Positions 38,340 through 47,461 of a stretch of 64,000 bases of DNA are shown piece after piece. The notes below the pieces were generated by a model. The model did not search any database and was not told the DNA's origin. It saw only the letters and a list, made by a program, of their open reading frames with translations. The position numbers and the translations under genes were made by a program. Origin of the DNA: Brevibacillus panacihumi W25 (GTDB taxonomy: Bacteria; Bacillota; Bacilli; Brevibacillales; Brevibacillaceae); NCBI RefSeq assembly GCF_000503775.1, contig NZ_KI629787.1, positions 211,870 through 275,869 on the forward strand, written 5' to 3'. How positions within the stretch are numbered: the stretch's first letter is position 1; each line of letters starts with the position of its first letter.

Positions 38340-39497
38340 CTACAGACACATCCGCAAAATCTCGGCCACATCCGTGCTCGCCAGCTTTTTAAACCGACCG
38401 ATCGCCCCGTATGGAGTAGCCTTTTCCGCCATCACCTGCAGCTTTTCGTCGCCGATCTGATAGTCAGCGAGACGGGTAGGTGCCCCGATGCGGGCGAAAA
38501 ATGCCTCTGTCGCCTCAATCCCGGCGAGGGCAATCTCATCATCTGATTTCCCTGCCGGATCGATGCCCCATACTTCCGTCGCGTATCGCTTGAAGCGTTG
38601 GACGTTTTCTCGATACACATAGCGCATCCATTTCGGGAAGATGATCGCCAGACCGCCGCCGTGCGGAATGTCGTAAACTGCACTCACGGCATGCTCGATC
38701 GAGTGGGTGGCCCAATCCGTCTCGACTCCGACAGGCAGCGTTCCGTTCAACGCCATGGTTCCGCAGTAGAGGATGTTCGCCCGAGCATCATAATCCTCCG
38801 GGTTTGCGAGGACGCGTTCAGCATTTTCGATGACGGTTTTCAAGATAGATTCGGCAAAGCGGCTTTGCAGCGGAATTTCCGTTGTGTGGCTGAAATACTG
38901 CTCGAACACATGCGACATGATATCGCAAATGCCGTAAATGGTTTGGTCACGCGGGACCGAGAATGTATGTTCAGGATCAAGAATCGAGAATGTCGGGAAG
39001 GTAGTGGATCCGCCGAACTTCTCCTGCGTTTCCCAATTGGTGATCACACTGCCGCGATTCATTTCCGATCCGGTAGCGGCTAACGTAAGGACGGTACCGA
39101 GCGGAAGGGCGTCCTGGGCTGTCGCTTTCTGCGTATAAAAGTCCCAGACATCCCCGTCGTATGGCACACCGACAGCAATGGCCTTCGAGGCATCGATGAC
39201 GCTTCCGCCGCCGACTGCAAGAATCCAGTTTACGCCTTCCTGACGGCATAGCTCAATGCCCTTTTTTACTGTACTCAAGCGCGGATTCGGCTCCACGCCA
39301 GGCAACTCCAGGACTCGGCAGCCTGCGGAAAGCAGCAGGGAAATCACTTTGTCGTACAGGCCCGAACGTTTGATGCTGCCTCCCCCGTAGACGAGAAGGA
39401 CTGTAGGCCCAAGCTGTTTGGCTTTTTCCTCCAGAACGGCGAGCTGTCCCCGCCCAAAAATCAGTTCTGTAGGATTCCGGTACACAAAGTTGTTCAT
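38340..39497 (-). CDS. Iron-containing alcohol dehydrogenase (butanol dehydrogenase-like)
   Basis: The 385-residue protein is a group III iron alcohol dehydrogenase: [17 protein letters not shown] and [17 protein letters not shown] bind NAD(P), and the metal histidines lie in [21 protein letters not shown]. It resembles BdhA/YugJ-type NAD(P)H-dependent butanol dehydrogenases that reduce aldehydes. GGAGGTACGG precedes the ATG on the minus strand. It is single and convergent with the sigma/DUF4179 pair. The physiological substrate is not known from sequence. Confidence 0.9.
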   Translation of the reverse strand: MNNFVYRNPTELIFGRGQLAVLEEKAKQLGPTVLLVYGGGSIKRSGLYDKVISLLLSAGCRVLELPGVEPNPRLSTVKKGIELCRQEGVNWILAVGGGSVIDASKAIAVGVPYDGDVWDFYTQKATAQDALPLGTVLTLAATGSEMNRGSVITNWETQEKFGGSTTFPTFSILDPEHTFSVPRDQTIYGICDIMSHVFEQYFSHTTEIPLQSRFAESILKTVIENAERVLANPEDYDARANILYCGTMALNGTLPVGVETDWATHSIEHAVSAVYDIPHGGGLAIIFPKWMRYVYRENVQRFKRYATEVWGIDPAGKSDDEIALAGIEATEAFFARIGAPTRLADYQIGDEKLQVMAEKATPYGAIGRFKKLASTDVAEILRMCL

Positions 39498-39813
39498 TGA
39501 TCCGTACCTCCTTATTAGTGTGGGGTTCCCTTTTCTATTGTATCGAATGGAAGATCGTCAAGCCAGTTTGTGGGTGTTCAGAAGAAAATGCAGGCAAAAT
39601 CATGTCGGAACCACCTGAAAGAGAGACGTTTTCGACAAGAAATGAGAGATTTAGTGGATACCATACGCGAAACAGGGTGTTATAATAGATAAGATGAAGT
39701 TTCCCGCCGATTTCCAACGAATGGCAGCGGCATACGGGAAATGAATGGGGTCTTTTGTCGATATTTACGATCGAAAGATAGAGAACGATCTGACAACATA
39801 GGATGTGATGGGC
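39498..39813. promoter_or_regulatory. 316-base gap with ftsE promoter and a stem-loop
   Basis: The gap between divergent genes holds an extended -10 element TGTTATAAT (39678-39686) facing ftsE, and TTTCCCG (39700-39706) that can pair with CGGGAAA (39735-39741) in the probable leader. No reading frame here looks real, and nothing else was recognised. Confidence 0.5.
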
Positions 39814-40500
39814 ATGATCGAGATGTTTGATGTATGGAAAACGTATCCAAACGGAACCAATGCGCTGAAAGGCGTGAACATTAAGATTGAAAAAGGCGAG
39901 TTTGTCTACGTGGTAGGGCCGAGCGGTGCGGGCAAATCCACGTTTATCAAGTTGATGTATCGCGAGGAAAAGCCAACAAAAGGGCAGATATTCCTGGGCG
40001 GTTTCAATGTCAGCCGAATCAAGGAAAGGCAGATACCCTTGGTGCGACGAAGCATCGGCGTCGTATTCCAGGACTTCAAGCTTCTGCCGACGCTGACCGT
40101 GTTTGAAAACGTCGCATTCGCGATGGAGGTCATCGAGGCCAACCCGAAGCAGATCAAGCCGCGCGTGTTGGACGTGCTGGGGCTGGTCAAGCTGAAGCAC
40201 AAGGCGAAAATGCTTCCTAGCGAGCTGTCCGGCGGTGAACAGCAGCGGGTGGCGCTGGCGCGGGCGTTAGTGAACAACCCGGGCATCATCATCGCGGATG
40301 AACCGACGGGGAACCTCGATCCGGAGACCTCTTGGGAGATTATGAAGCTGTTTGAAGAGATCAACCAGAGGGGCACCACGGTCGTCATGGCGACGCATAA
40401 CCGAGAGATCGTCAACACCATGAGAAAACGAGTCGTCGCGATTGAAGCGGGTACGATTGCCCGTGACGAACAGAGAGGGGAGTACGGCTATGAAGATTAG
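39814..40500 (+). CDS. ftsE: Cell-division ABC ATPase FtsE
   Basis: The 228-residue ATPase has Walker A GPSGAGKST (residues 35-43), the LSGGEQQRVALARAL signature and IIADEPTGNLD Walker B, with the FtsE-type MIEMFDVWKTYPNG start. I use ATG 39814, behind AGGATGTG; GTG 39805 and ATG 39808 are alternatives. FtsE works with FtsX to turn on a wall hydrolase. It overlaps ftsX by 11 bases. Confidence 0.95.
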   Translation: MIEMFDVWKTYPNGTNALKGVNIKIEKGEFVYVVGPSGAGKSTFIKLMYREEKPTKGQIFLGGFNVSRIKERQIPLVRRSIGVVFQDFKLLPTLTVFENVAFAMEVIEANPKQIKPRVLDVLGLVKLKHKAKMLPSELSGGEQQRVALARALVNNPGIIIADEPTGNLDPETSWEIMKLFEEINQRGTTVVMATHNREIVNTMRKRVVAIEAGTIARDEQRGEYGYED

Positions 40501-41386
40501 AACGCTGGGACGCCATGTCCGTGAAGGGGTAAAAAACCTCGGCCGGAACGGCTGGATGTCGTTCGCTTCGATTAGCGCCGTAGCCATCACCCTGTTAATT
40601 CTAGGAGTTTTCTTCATCCTGGCGATGAACGTCAATTACTTCGCCCAATCCGTCGAAAAGCAGGTAGAGATTCGAGTCTTCCTGGATGTTTTGGCTACCA
40701 AGGAGAACGTTCAGCAGGTTGAAGAGAACATAAAAGCCATTCCCAAAGTGGCAAGCGTCACGTTTATCCCCAAAGACGAGGGATTGAAGCAGTTCAAGGA
40801 AAGTCTGGGAGAAAAGGCCTATTTGTTCGAGGGGTTAGAAAAAGATAATCCGCTCCCCGATGCATTCGTCGTGAAGACGACACAGCCCCAGGATACGTCG
40901 GCAGTTGCCGCACAGATCAAAAAATTGGAATTTGTCAACAATCTGAATTACGGCGAAGGTACTGTAGAAAAGCTTTTCGCCGTCACAGGAGCCGTTCGAA
41001 ATGTCGGTATCGCCTTTATCATCGGACTTGGATTTACGGCGATGTTCCTGATTGCCAACACAATCAAGCTGACGATTGTCGCTAGACGCCGGGAAATCGA
41101 AATCATGAAGCTGGTGGGGGCTACAAACTGGTTCATCCGTTGGCCATTTTTCGTTGAAGGCTTGTTGATGGGAATCGCCGGGGCTCTGATTCCGACGATT
41201 ATGCTGGCTGTCGGCTACTACTATCTGCTGGATGCAATCCACTCCAGCTTTGAAGCTTCACAACTCTTCAAGCTGTTGCCGCTCTTCCCATTGGTCAACC
41301 AGGTTGCCTTGGCTCTGCTGGCCATCGGCGCGTTCATCGGAATTTGGGGAAGTTTGGTGTCTGTCCGCAGGTTCCTGCGGGTGTAA
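40490..41386 (+). CDS. ftsX: Cell-division membrane protein FtsX
   Basis: The 298-residue protein has an N-terminal membrane helix (ISAVAITLLILGVFFILAM), a large outer loop (residues ~45-165), and three C-terminal helices including the LVGATNWFIRWPFFVEGLLMG stretch typical of FtsX. In Gram-positives the outer loop binds a peptidoglycan hydrolase; the next gene is such a hydrolase, 25 bases away. AGAGGGGAG precedes ATG 40490. Confidence 0.95.
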   Translation: MKIRTLGRHVREGVKNLGRNGWMSFASISAVAITLLILGVFFILAMNVNYFAQSVEKQVEIRVFLDVLATKENVQQVEENIKAIPKVASVTFIPKDEGLKQFKESLGEKAYLFEGLEKDNPLPDAFVVKTTQPQDTSAVAAQIKKLEFVNNLNYGEGTVEKLFAVTGAVRNVGIAFIIGLGFTAMFLIANTIKLTIVARRREIEIMKLVGATNWFIRWPFFVEGLLMGIAGALIPTIMLAVGYYYLLDAIHSSFEASQLFKLLPLFPLVNQVALALLAIGAFIGIWGSLVSVRRFLRV

Positions 41387-41411
41387 AATGAGAGAGTACG
41401 GGAGGAGAATC

Positions 41412-42611
41412 ATGAAAAAGAAGATCCTACTATCCCTATTGATAACCGGTCTGCTGGCCGGATCTTCCATTCCTACTCAAGTGAGTCATGCAGCGAGCCA
41501 GCAATCCTTGGACAAGATCAATCGGGAGCTAGCAGAGATTCAGAGAAAGAAGAGAGAGCAAAAACAGCAGATCCAAAAGACGGAGCAAAGTATCGCTGCG
41601 GTGAAAAAGCAGATCAAGGATTTAAACACAGAGCTGATGCAAATCGATCTGCGCCGCAATGAAGCACAGGCCAAATTGGACAAGCTGGAAGCGCAGATGG
41701 AAGAAACGACGCTAAAAGCGGCTCAGGCTCAGGATGAGCTGGATGAAGCAAAAGATCGCGTTGCAAAGCGCGAAGTCCTGTTGAAGACGCGCGTCAAATC
41801 GATGTATGAGCGCGGCACCGTCTCGTATTTGGACGTGCTGCTCGGCTCCTCAGACTTCGGGGATTTTCTTACCCGGATGGAAGGCCTGCAGTTGATTTTG
41901 GCGCAGGATACGCGTATTCTTGAAGACAACTTGCGAGACAAGGAAACGATCGAGGCAAAGAAAAAAGAAATCGATCATCAGCTGACGGTCTACGCGGGGA
42001 TGTTTGAAGAAGCAGAAGACTTGAAGGCCGAGCTGGACAGGCAGTATCAGAAGAGCCAGGTCGTCAAAGCTGAGTTGGACAAGCAGGAGAAACAAATGGC
42101 GGCGGACCTGGAGGAAGAGGGCCGCAGGCTCCTGGATATCACCCGTCAGGAATCTGCCAAATACGCGGAGCAAGTGCGGGCGATGAGTGCCAGCAGCAGC
42201 GGCTACAAAGGCGGCAGACTTGCTTTGCCGATCGCAGATGGAGCGTTTCGCTTCTCTTCCGGCTTCGGAGTGCGCAAAGACCCGTTTACAGGAAAATCTG
42301 CTGGGCATAATGGTGTAGACATGGCAGCGCCAAAAGGGACTACCATTATGGCGGCTGCTTCCGGAATTGTGACCTATGCAGGTTACTCCAACGGATTTGG
42401 CAACACGGTCATGATCAAGCATAGTGATGAAATCACCACCCTCTATGGCCATATTCGCGAGGGCGGAATCAAGGTATCAGTCGGACAAAGAGTTACGGTA
42501 GGGCAAAAAATTGCCGAGGTAGGCTCGACGGGACGTTCGACGGGGAATCACTTGCATTTTACCGTGTATAAAAATGACGAGGCAGTCAATCCGTTGCCTT
42601 ACTTGAAGTAG
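41412..42611 (+). CDS. M23 peptidoglycan hydrolase with coiled coil (FtsEX-activated type)
   Basis: The 399-residue precursor has a signal peptide (KKKILLSLLITGLLAGSSIP), a long coiled-coil region (about residues 35-240, rich in Lys/Glu/Gln heptads) and a C-terminal LytM/M23 zinc peptidase domain: HNGVDMAAP and NHLHFTVYKND hold the metal ligands. This is the EnvC/PcsB-like layout in which FtsX pulls the coiled coil to uncover the enzyme. It directly follows ftsEX, which supports that role. Unlike EnvC, the M23 motifs look intact, so it is probably itself active. Confidence 0.9.
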   Translation: MKKKILLSLLITGLLAGSSIPTQVSHAASQQSLDKINRELAEIQRKKREQKQQIQKTEQSIAAVKKQIKDLNTELMQIDLRRNEAQAKLDKLEAQMEETTLKAAQAQDELDEAKDRVAKREVLLKTRVKSMYERGTVSYLDVLLGSSDFGDFLTRMEGLQLILAQDTRILEDNLRDKETIEAKKKEIDHQLTVYAGMFEEAEDLKAELDRQYQKSQVVKAELDKQEKQMAADLEEEGRRLLDITRQESAKYAEQVRAMSASSSGYKGGRLALPIADGAFRFSSGFGVRKDPFTGKSAGHNGVDMAAPKGTTIMAAASGIVTYAGYSNGFGNTVMIKHSDEITTLYGHIREGGIKVSVGQRVTVGQKIAEVGSTGRSTGNHLHFTVYKNDEAVNPLPYLK

Positions 42612-42631
42612 GGTCCGATCCCAGACAAATA

Positions 42632-42680
42632 TTGCTGCCGGCTTTCGCATAGACTAACAGGAATCTTTTGCCGGCAGCAA
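42632..42680. terminator. Stem-loop between hydrolase and ctpB
   Basis: TTGCTGCCGGC (42632-42642) pairs perfectly with GCCGGCAGCAA (42670-42680). No T run follows on the plus strand; it may stabilise mRNA or only weakly stop transcription. Confidence 0.55.
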
Positions 42681-42699
42681 AAAGGATGGTGACGTGTAA

Positions 42700-44166
42700 G
42701 TGAAATGGAATGGACGTACCGTACTAGGCCTAGTAATCGTCTCGATGATTGCGAGCAGCTTTTTTACAATGGCGCTGCTGCGGCCATCTGCAAGTGCTAC
42801 TCCAAACGCGGCACTTACAGCTTCAACGAATAAGCTGACTCCTGGAAATTCCCAAGGGTACCCGGAGGAGTTCAAGAAGCTGTATGAGGCTTTTTCCGCG
42901 ATCAAGAAAGAGTATATCGAGAATGTCACCACTCAGCAGTTGGTAGACGGGGCAATTGGCGGCATGGTCGGCTCGCTCCAGGATCCATACAGCGATTATA
43001 TGGACCCCAAGACTGCAGCAGACTTTACCTCTACCCTTCATTCGACGTTTCAGGGAATTGGCACAGAGGTTACGATGCAAAACGGTCGTGTCACGGTCGT
43101 TTCGCCGTTCAAAGGCTCGCCTGCGGAAAAAGCGGGACTGCGGCCCAATGACCAGATTATCAGCGTGAACGGGGAATCGTTGGAAGGATTGGATCTGCAT
43201 CAGGCAGTAACCAAAATTCGCGGTCCCAAAGGCACCAAAGCCGTTCTGACAGTCGTGCGCCAAGGAGTGGCGGAACCGCTGACGATCGTCTGTGTGCGCG
43301 ACGATATTCCGATCGAGACTGTGAACAGCCAGATTATGGAGAAAAACGGTGTGAAGGTCGGTGTCATCGCCCTGACGCAATTCTCCACAGAGACGTCCAA
43401 GCATTTCAAGGATCAGCTGGAGGATATGGAGAAAAAGGGAATCCAGGGACTGGTCATCGACGTTCGCGGCAACCCTGGCGGCTACCTCTTGGCTGTGAAG
43501 GAAATTGGCGAGCTTCTTGTGCCGAACCAAGGACTGATCGTCCAGATCGAATACGGCAATGGCGGCAAACAAAAGGAAGAGTATCATTCCAAGGCAGATG
43601 CTGCCAAACCGTATCCGATCACCGTTCTGATCAACGGCGGAAGCGCAAGTGCATCGGAGATTCTCGCAGGCGCGTTGCGCGACAGCGGCAATTACAAGCT
43701 GGTCGGCGAGAAGAGCTTCGGTAAAGGAACTGTGCAAAGCACGATGGAGATGGAAGACAAGAGCCAACTGAAGCTGACCATCGCCAAGTGGCTGACTCCA
43801 AATGGAGATTGGATCCATGAGAAAGGCATCGTTCCTGATTATGAGGTCAAGCAGCCTGCTTACTTCAACGCTACGCAGCTTCCGACTGACAAGGAGCTGG
43901 CACGCGACATGACCGGCGCCGATGTGAAGAACCTGCAGTTGATCCTGACGGGATTGAATCTTTCCCCGGGCAGAGACGACGGGTATTTCGACCAGAAGAC
44001 GGAGCAGGCGATCAAGCAGTTCCAGACTTCGAAAAAATTGCCTGTCACCGGGAAGGTAGATGCAGCGACGCGCACTGCTTTGGAAGAAAGCCTGCGTGAA
44101 GTCATGCGCAAGCCAGAGAATGATCTGCAGCTGCAAAAAGCGCTGGATGTAGTATCGGGAAAATAA
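42700..44166 (+). CDS. ctpB: S41 carboxy-terminal processing protease CtpB
   Basis: The 488-residue protein has an N-terminal membrane/signal helix, a PDZ domain (GIGTEVTMQNGRVTVVSPFK ... GLRPNDQIISVNGE), the S41 protease core with Ser317 (GGSASASEI), Lys342 (SFGKGTVQ) and Gln346, and a C-terminal peptidoglycan-binding domain (LQLILTGLNLSPGRDDGYFD). Ser-Lys-Gln spacing matches B. subtilis CtpB. It cleaves envelope or sporulation-signal proteins outside the membrane. GTG 42700 follows AAGGATGGTGA. Confidence 0.93.
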   Translation: MKWNGRTVLGLVIVSMIASSFFTMALLRPSASATPNAALTASTNKLTPGNSQGYPEEFKKLYEAFSAIKKEYIENVTTQQLVDGAIGGMVGSLQDPYSDYMDPKTAADFTSTLHSTFQGIGTEVTMQNGRVTVVSPFKGSPAEKAGLRPNDQIISVNGESLEGLDLHQAVTKIRGPKGTKAVLTVVRQGVAEPLTIVCVRDDIPIETVNSQIMEKNGVKVGVIALTQFSTETSKHFKDQLEDMEKKGIQGLVIDVRGNPGGYLLAVKEIGELLVPNQGLIVQIEYGNGGKQKEEYHSKADAAKPYPITVLINGGSASASEILAGALRDSGNYKLVGEKSFGKGTVQSTMEMEDKSQLKLTIAKWLTPNGDWIHEKGIVPDYEVKQPAYFNATQLPTDKELARDMTGADVKNLQLILTGLNLSPGRDDGYFDQKTEQAIKQFQTSKKLPVTGKVDAATRTALEESLREVMRKPENDLQLQKALDVVSGK

Positions 44167-44212
44167 ACCATTCGAGCAGGGAAGGGAAATTCCGGCCTTT
44201 CGTAGAAGTGGT

Positions 44213-44250
44213 AACCACGGCAAATCACAAGCCGTGGTTTTTCTTTTTCT
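44213..44250 (+). terminator. Stem-loop between ctpB and minJ-like gene
   Basis: AACCACGGC (44213-44221) pairs perfectly with GCCGTGGTT (44231-44239), followed by TTTCTTTTT. Confidence 0.8.
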
Positions 44251-44267
44251 ATCTAGAGGTGAGACCA

Positions 44268-45539
44268 ATGGCGATTCAGGGAGATGTGCTCTCGATTTTA
44301 TACGGAATTCCCTTGCTTTTCCTAAATCCGGTGTTCTACCTGTTTCTGTTGCTCATCTACCTGCATTATCGAAAGCAGATGAATCTGGAGCGGCAATTGT
44401 TTGCAGCCCGTATACAGACACCGATCCTGCAGACGCTTCGTTCTGTCGGGATGGGGCTGGCAGGAGGCGTGCTGATCTCTGTTCTGGCGGCCGGTCTGGG
44501 AGTCGTCATTCAGGCACAGGACCTGTATCTGGTCTGGGCTTTAGCGCTGATTCTGGCATTGTTTCGCCTGCGCTTTTTGTGCTTCGCCTATGCAGTCGGC
44601 TCGTTGACACTGTTGCATGGCATCGCCCTGATCACGCCTGTGGCGTCGGAGGGAAGCGGCTGGCTAGGCGAGCTGTGGACGATGGTGGGACAGGCGAAAC
44701 CGCTCCCGCTGCTGGCGCTGGTCGCCATCATGCATCTGATCGAAGCCATGCTGGTACGGTGGAACGGCGGCAGGGATGCGTCGCCGCTGTTCGTCGAAGG
44801 AAAACGCGGACGGATCGTAGGCTCCTATCTGCTCCATTCCTTCTGGCTGACGCCGTTGTTTCTGTTCGTGCAGATGGAGCCAGGCGCCATACAGGGGGCA
44901 TTGTATCCAGGATGGCCGTTCTTCTGGCCGGAAGCCACTTCGTTTGGCTTGATGCTTCTGCCTTCTGTAACGGGGTTTTCCGATATGACGCAGACGACAA
45001 TCCCTTATAAAAAAGCTGTACAAATCGCGAAACAGCTTACTCTCTACGCCGTGGCTCTGCTTGCGCTGACTGCTCTGTCTGCCTGGCTGTATCCGCTTAT
45101 TCTGCTGGCTGCCTTGTTTGCCATCATCGGACATGAGGGCATGTTCTTCTGGAGCCAGCATCAGGAAAGACAGCGCTCTCCCTTTTTTATCCAATCTTCG
45201 CGGGGGGTCAAGGTCATGGCAGCCATACCTGGCACCCGTGCCGAGGAGATCGGAATTTTGCCTGGAGAAATTATTATCAAGGTGAACGGCATTCCCGTCC
45301 GCCACAAGGAAGATTTGTATCCGGCGTTGCAAGCCAATTCCGCTTTTTGCAAAATGGAAGTGCTCACCTACAGCGGTGAGATCAAGTTCGTTCAGTGCGC
45401 AGTGTATGCGGGCAATCACCATCAGCTGGGGATTATCGTGGTACCCGATGCCACCACAAGCGTATATGTTGATTTGAGCCGGTCCAGTGTCATACAGTTG
45501 ATCAGGCAAAAACTGGAAAAATTGAATATCGGTGCATGA
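44268..45539 (+). CDS. PDZ-domain membrane protein, MinJ-like
   Basis: The 423-residue protein has about seven membrane helices over residues 5-305 and a C-terminal PDZ domain (VMAAIPGTRAEEIGILPGEIIIKVNGIPVRH...LYPALQANSAF). The layout, size and place just after ftsEX-ctpB match MinJ (YvjD), which links DivIVA to MinCD at division sites in Bacillus. Sequence identity to MinJ cannot be measured here. ATG 44268 follows AGAGGTGAG. Confidence 0.75.
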   Translation: MAIQGDVLSILYGIPLLFLNPVFYLFLLLIYLHYRKQMNLERQLFAARIQTPILQTLRSVGMGLAGGVLISVLAAGLGVVIQAQDLYLVWALALILALFRLRFLCFAYAVGSLTLLHGIALITPVASEGSGWLGELWTMVGQAKPLPLLALVAIMHLIEAMLVRWNGGRDASPLFVEGKRGRIVGSYLLHSFWLTPLFLFVQMEPGAIQGALYPGWPFFWPEATSFGLMLLPSVTGFSDMTQTTIPYKKAVQIAKQLTLYAVALLALTALSAWLYPLILLAALFAIIGHEGMFFWSQHQERQRSPFFIQSSRGVKVMAAIPGTRAEEIGILPGEIIIKVNGIPVRHKEDLYPALQANSAFCKMEVLTYSGEIKFVQCAVYAGNHHQLGIIVVPDATTSVYVDLSRSSVIQLIRQKLEKLNIGA

Positions 45540-45541
45540 TG

Positions 45542-45584
45542 AAGGGGAGAGAATACGGAAGCTTGGCGTATGCTCTCCCTTTTT
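45542..45584 (+). terminator. Rho-independent terminator after minJ-like gene
   Basis: GGGGAGAGAATACG pairs with CGTATGCTCTCCC, with one mismatch, followed by T5. Confidence 0.85.
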
Positions 45585-45699
45585 CCTGTCTTTCCGTTAG
45601 TTTATTCTATTTTATTTTAGGGAAAAGGCTATTTTGGAAACAAATACAAGCTTCAAGCGTCAGAGTAGGTAGGTAAAAAACGAGGGAGAGGATTCATTC

Positions 45700-47394
45700 A
45701 TGAAAGGTGCTAGAAAGCCTGGCATCCTGGTGCTTGCGGGTGTATTGGCAGCGGGGAGCCTGTGTGTGACCCCGTTGATGGAAGCAAGTGCTTTTGCAGG
45801 CAAAAAGGTACAGGCGGCTGCAACCGTGACACCAGTTCCCTTGCAGGTGTCCAAGGGGATTCAACAGGTAGTGAAGCTGGTCCCGGAGTTGGCAAAAACT
45901 CATGTGGCATATGTGGGGGAAGTAGATGGACCGGGTGTGAGCGGGGTGGCTGTTGCCTTTGCTAAGTCGGCTTCGGATCCGGATACGCAAAGCAATCGCG
46001 CTATTTTTGACCCGGTGACAGGGGGCCTGCTGGTTCTGGAATTGGCTCCACAAAAAGCAGAAAAGCCGGCTCTAACCGATCAACAAGCGAGCACGAGGGC
46101 TTTGGCGTTTGTCACATCCCTGGAAAATGGGAATACGTATCAGGCTTACGAAATCACGGTCAAGGATGGATTGACTACCGTACGGCTGGTCCGCAAGATC
46201 AATCATGTGCTGTTGGATGACGCTTATGATTCCTTCGTGACCTTTGACTCGACCGGGAGATTGGTTGGCTTTCGCAATTTCAACGGAAAGTCGCATGAAA
46301 AGCTGATACCTGCTACATTCCCGTCTGCCCAGCGGGTCATTTCCGCTCCGCAGGCCGCACAGCTTTTTATGAACAGCCAGCCTTTGGAGCTTGTCTACCT
46401 GTTGCCGGAGAAGGGAATGAGCGGACAAAGACAGGAAGCGCGCCTGGTCTACGTGATCAAGGATGGTGTCATCAAGCAGAGTCATACCGGGGGAGCTTTT
46501 GATGCGGTGAATGGCAAACGTCTGCTGGAATCAGCTGCGCCACAAACCTCGAAAACAGCCGCTCAAGCGGTTACGATCAATGGAACCGGTGAAAACTGGT
46601 CGGCCCTTACCGCAGGCCAAGCAGCGAATGTGGTGAGAGCGCTGTTTAAAAACGAGCCAGGAAAACTGCCTCTCGTATCCTTTGATCAGACTTTAGAGGA
46701 CGGGCAAGTTCTTCGCTATTTTATCTGGGGTCATTTCCGTCCTGATGCCAAGAACGAAGATAAAATGTATGAGCTGGGTCTGTACCCGGATGCAGCAGGC
46801 TCTTCGGAGAAAAAGCATATCATGCTGGTGACTGACGCCAAGACAGGAGAATTGCTCCGTTATGTCAGCAAGAATGACCAGGCGAAAATCCAAGCGGGAG
46901 ACGGCAAGCAGGTATGGAATGCGGCTGAAGCAACCCTGAAGCGCTTGTTGCCGTCGGGTCCGACTCCTCTGCGGGTGAGCAACGAGGGGTCAGGAGGAGA
47001 GGATAAAACGGTCCTGATCAACGCGGATCCAGTCGTCAACGGTATCCCTGTCTATCGCGAAGGGCAGACGGCAGCAGAGGGCATGTATTCGCTGCTGTAT
47101 CGTGGAGGGGCGTTGGAGGAAGTGATTCTGAACCGTTCAGACGATCTCGTCTTCCCGCAGGCCTCCAAGGCCATCTCGCAGCAAGCGGCTGCACAGCATT
47201 TGCTCAAGGCCTTGCCTCTAGAGCTCTCGTACGTCCATCTGACCAATCCGGAAACGGGCGCTGTCACCTGGAAACTGGCATATGACCTTTCGTTCCGTCA
47301 AGCTCGTGCCCATTGCTTCTGCGGCCCAGGGGAGAAGGTGGATACCACAGTCCAGGTAGATGCTTTCAGCGGAAAAGTCACGGTGAAGGAATAA
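45700..47394 (+). CDS. Secreted YcdB/YcdC-like repeat protein
   Basis: The 564-residue precursor has a signal peptide (GILVLAGVLAAGSLCVTPLM, cut near AFAGKK or QAAA). The exported part consists of repeated beta-rich units: FDPVTGGLLVLEL, TFDSTGRLVGFRNFN, VTDAKTGELLRYVSKND and VDAFSGKVTVKE each look like the closing strand pair of a PepSY/YcdB-type module. I assign it to the YcdB/YcdC group by this pattern (tentative). Function is unknown; such proteins may modulate extracellular proteases. It is a single gene between two terminators. GAGGGAGAGG precedes the ATG. Confidence 0.65.
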   Translation: MKGARKPGILVLAGVLAAGSLCVTPLMEASAFAGKKVQAAATVTPVPLQVSKGIQQVVKLVPELAKTHVAYVGEVDGPGVSGVAVAFAKSASDPDTQSNRAIFDPVTGGLLVLELAPQKAEKPALTDQQASTRALAFVTSLENGNTYQAYEITVKDGLTTVRLVRKINHVLLDDAYDSFVTFDSTGRLVGFRNFNGKSHEKLIPATFPSAQRVISAPQAAQLFMNSQPLELVYLLPEKGMSGQRQEARLVYVIKDGVIKQSHTGGAFDAVNGKRLLESAAPQTSKTAAQAVTINGTGENWSALTAGQAANVVRALFKNEPGKLPLVSFDQTLEDGQVLRYFIWGHFRPDAKNEDKMYELGLYPDAAGSSEKKHIMLVTDAKTGELLRYVSKNDQAKIQAGDGKQVWNAAEATLKRLLPSGPTPLRVSNEGSGGEDKTVLINADPVVNGIPVYREGQTAAEGMYSLLYRGGALEEVILNRSDDLVFPQASKAISQQAAAQHLLKALPLELSYVHLTNPETGAVTWKLAYDLSFRQARAHCFCGPGEKVDTTVQVDAFSGKVTVKE

Positions 47395-47411
47395 TCGAAT
47401 ACAGAGAAAAG

Positions 47412-47451
47412 AAAATCCGCACTTGTCCAGACTGGATGAAGTGCGGATTTT
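47412..47451. terminator. Bidirectional terminator between YcdB-like and flgD genes
   Basis: AAAATCCGCACTT (47412-47424) pairs perfectly with AAGTGCGGATTTT (47439-47451), lying between convergent genes. Confidence 0.9.
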
Positions 47452-47461
47452 GGTTTGGAAG

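Noticed and set aside
42823..44268. 481-residue antisense frame opposite ctpB
   Set aside because: Shadow of ctpB; no domain or start signal.
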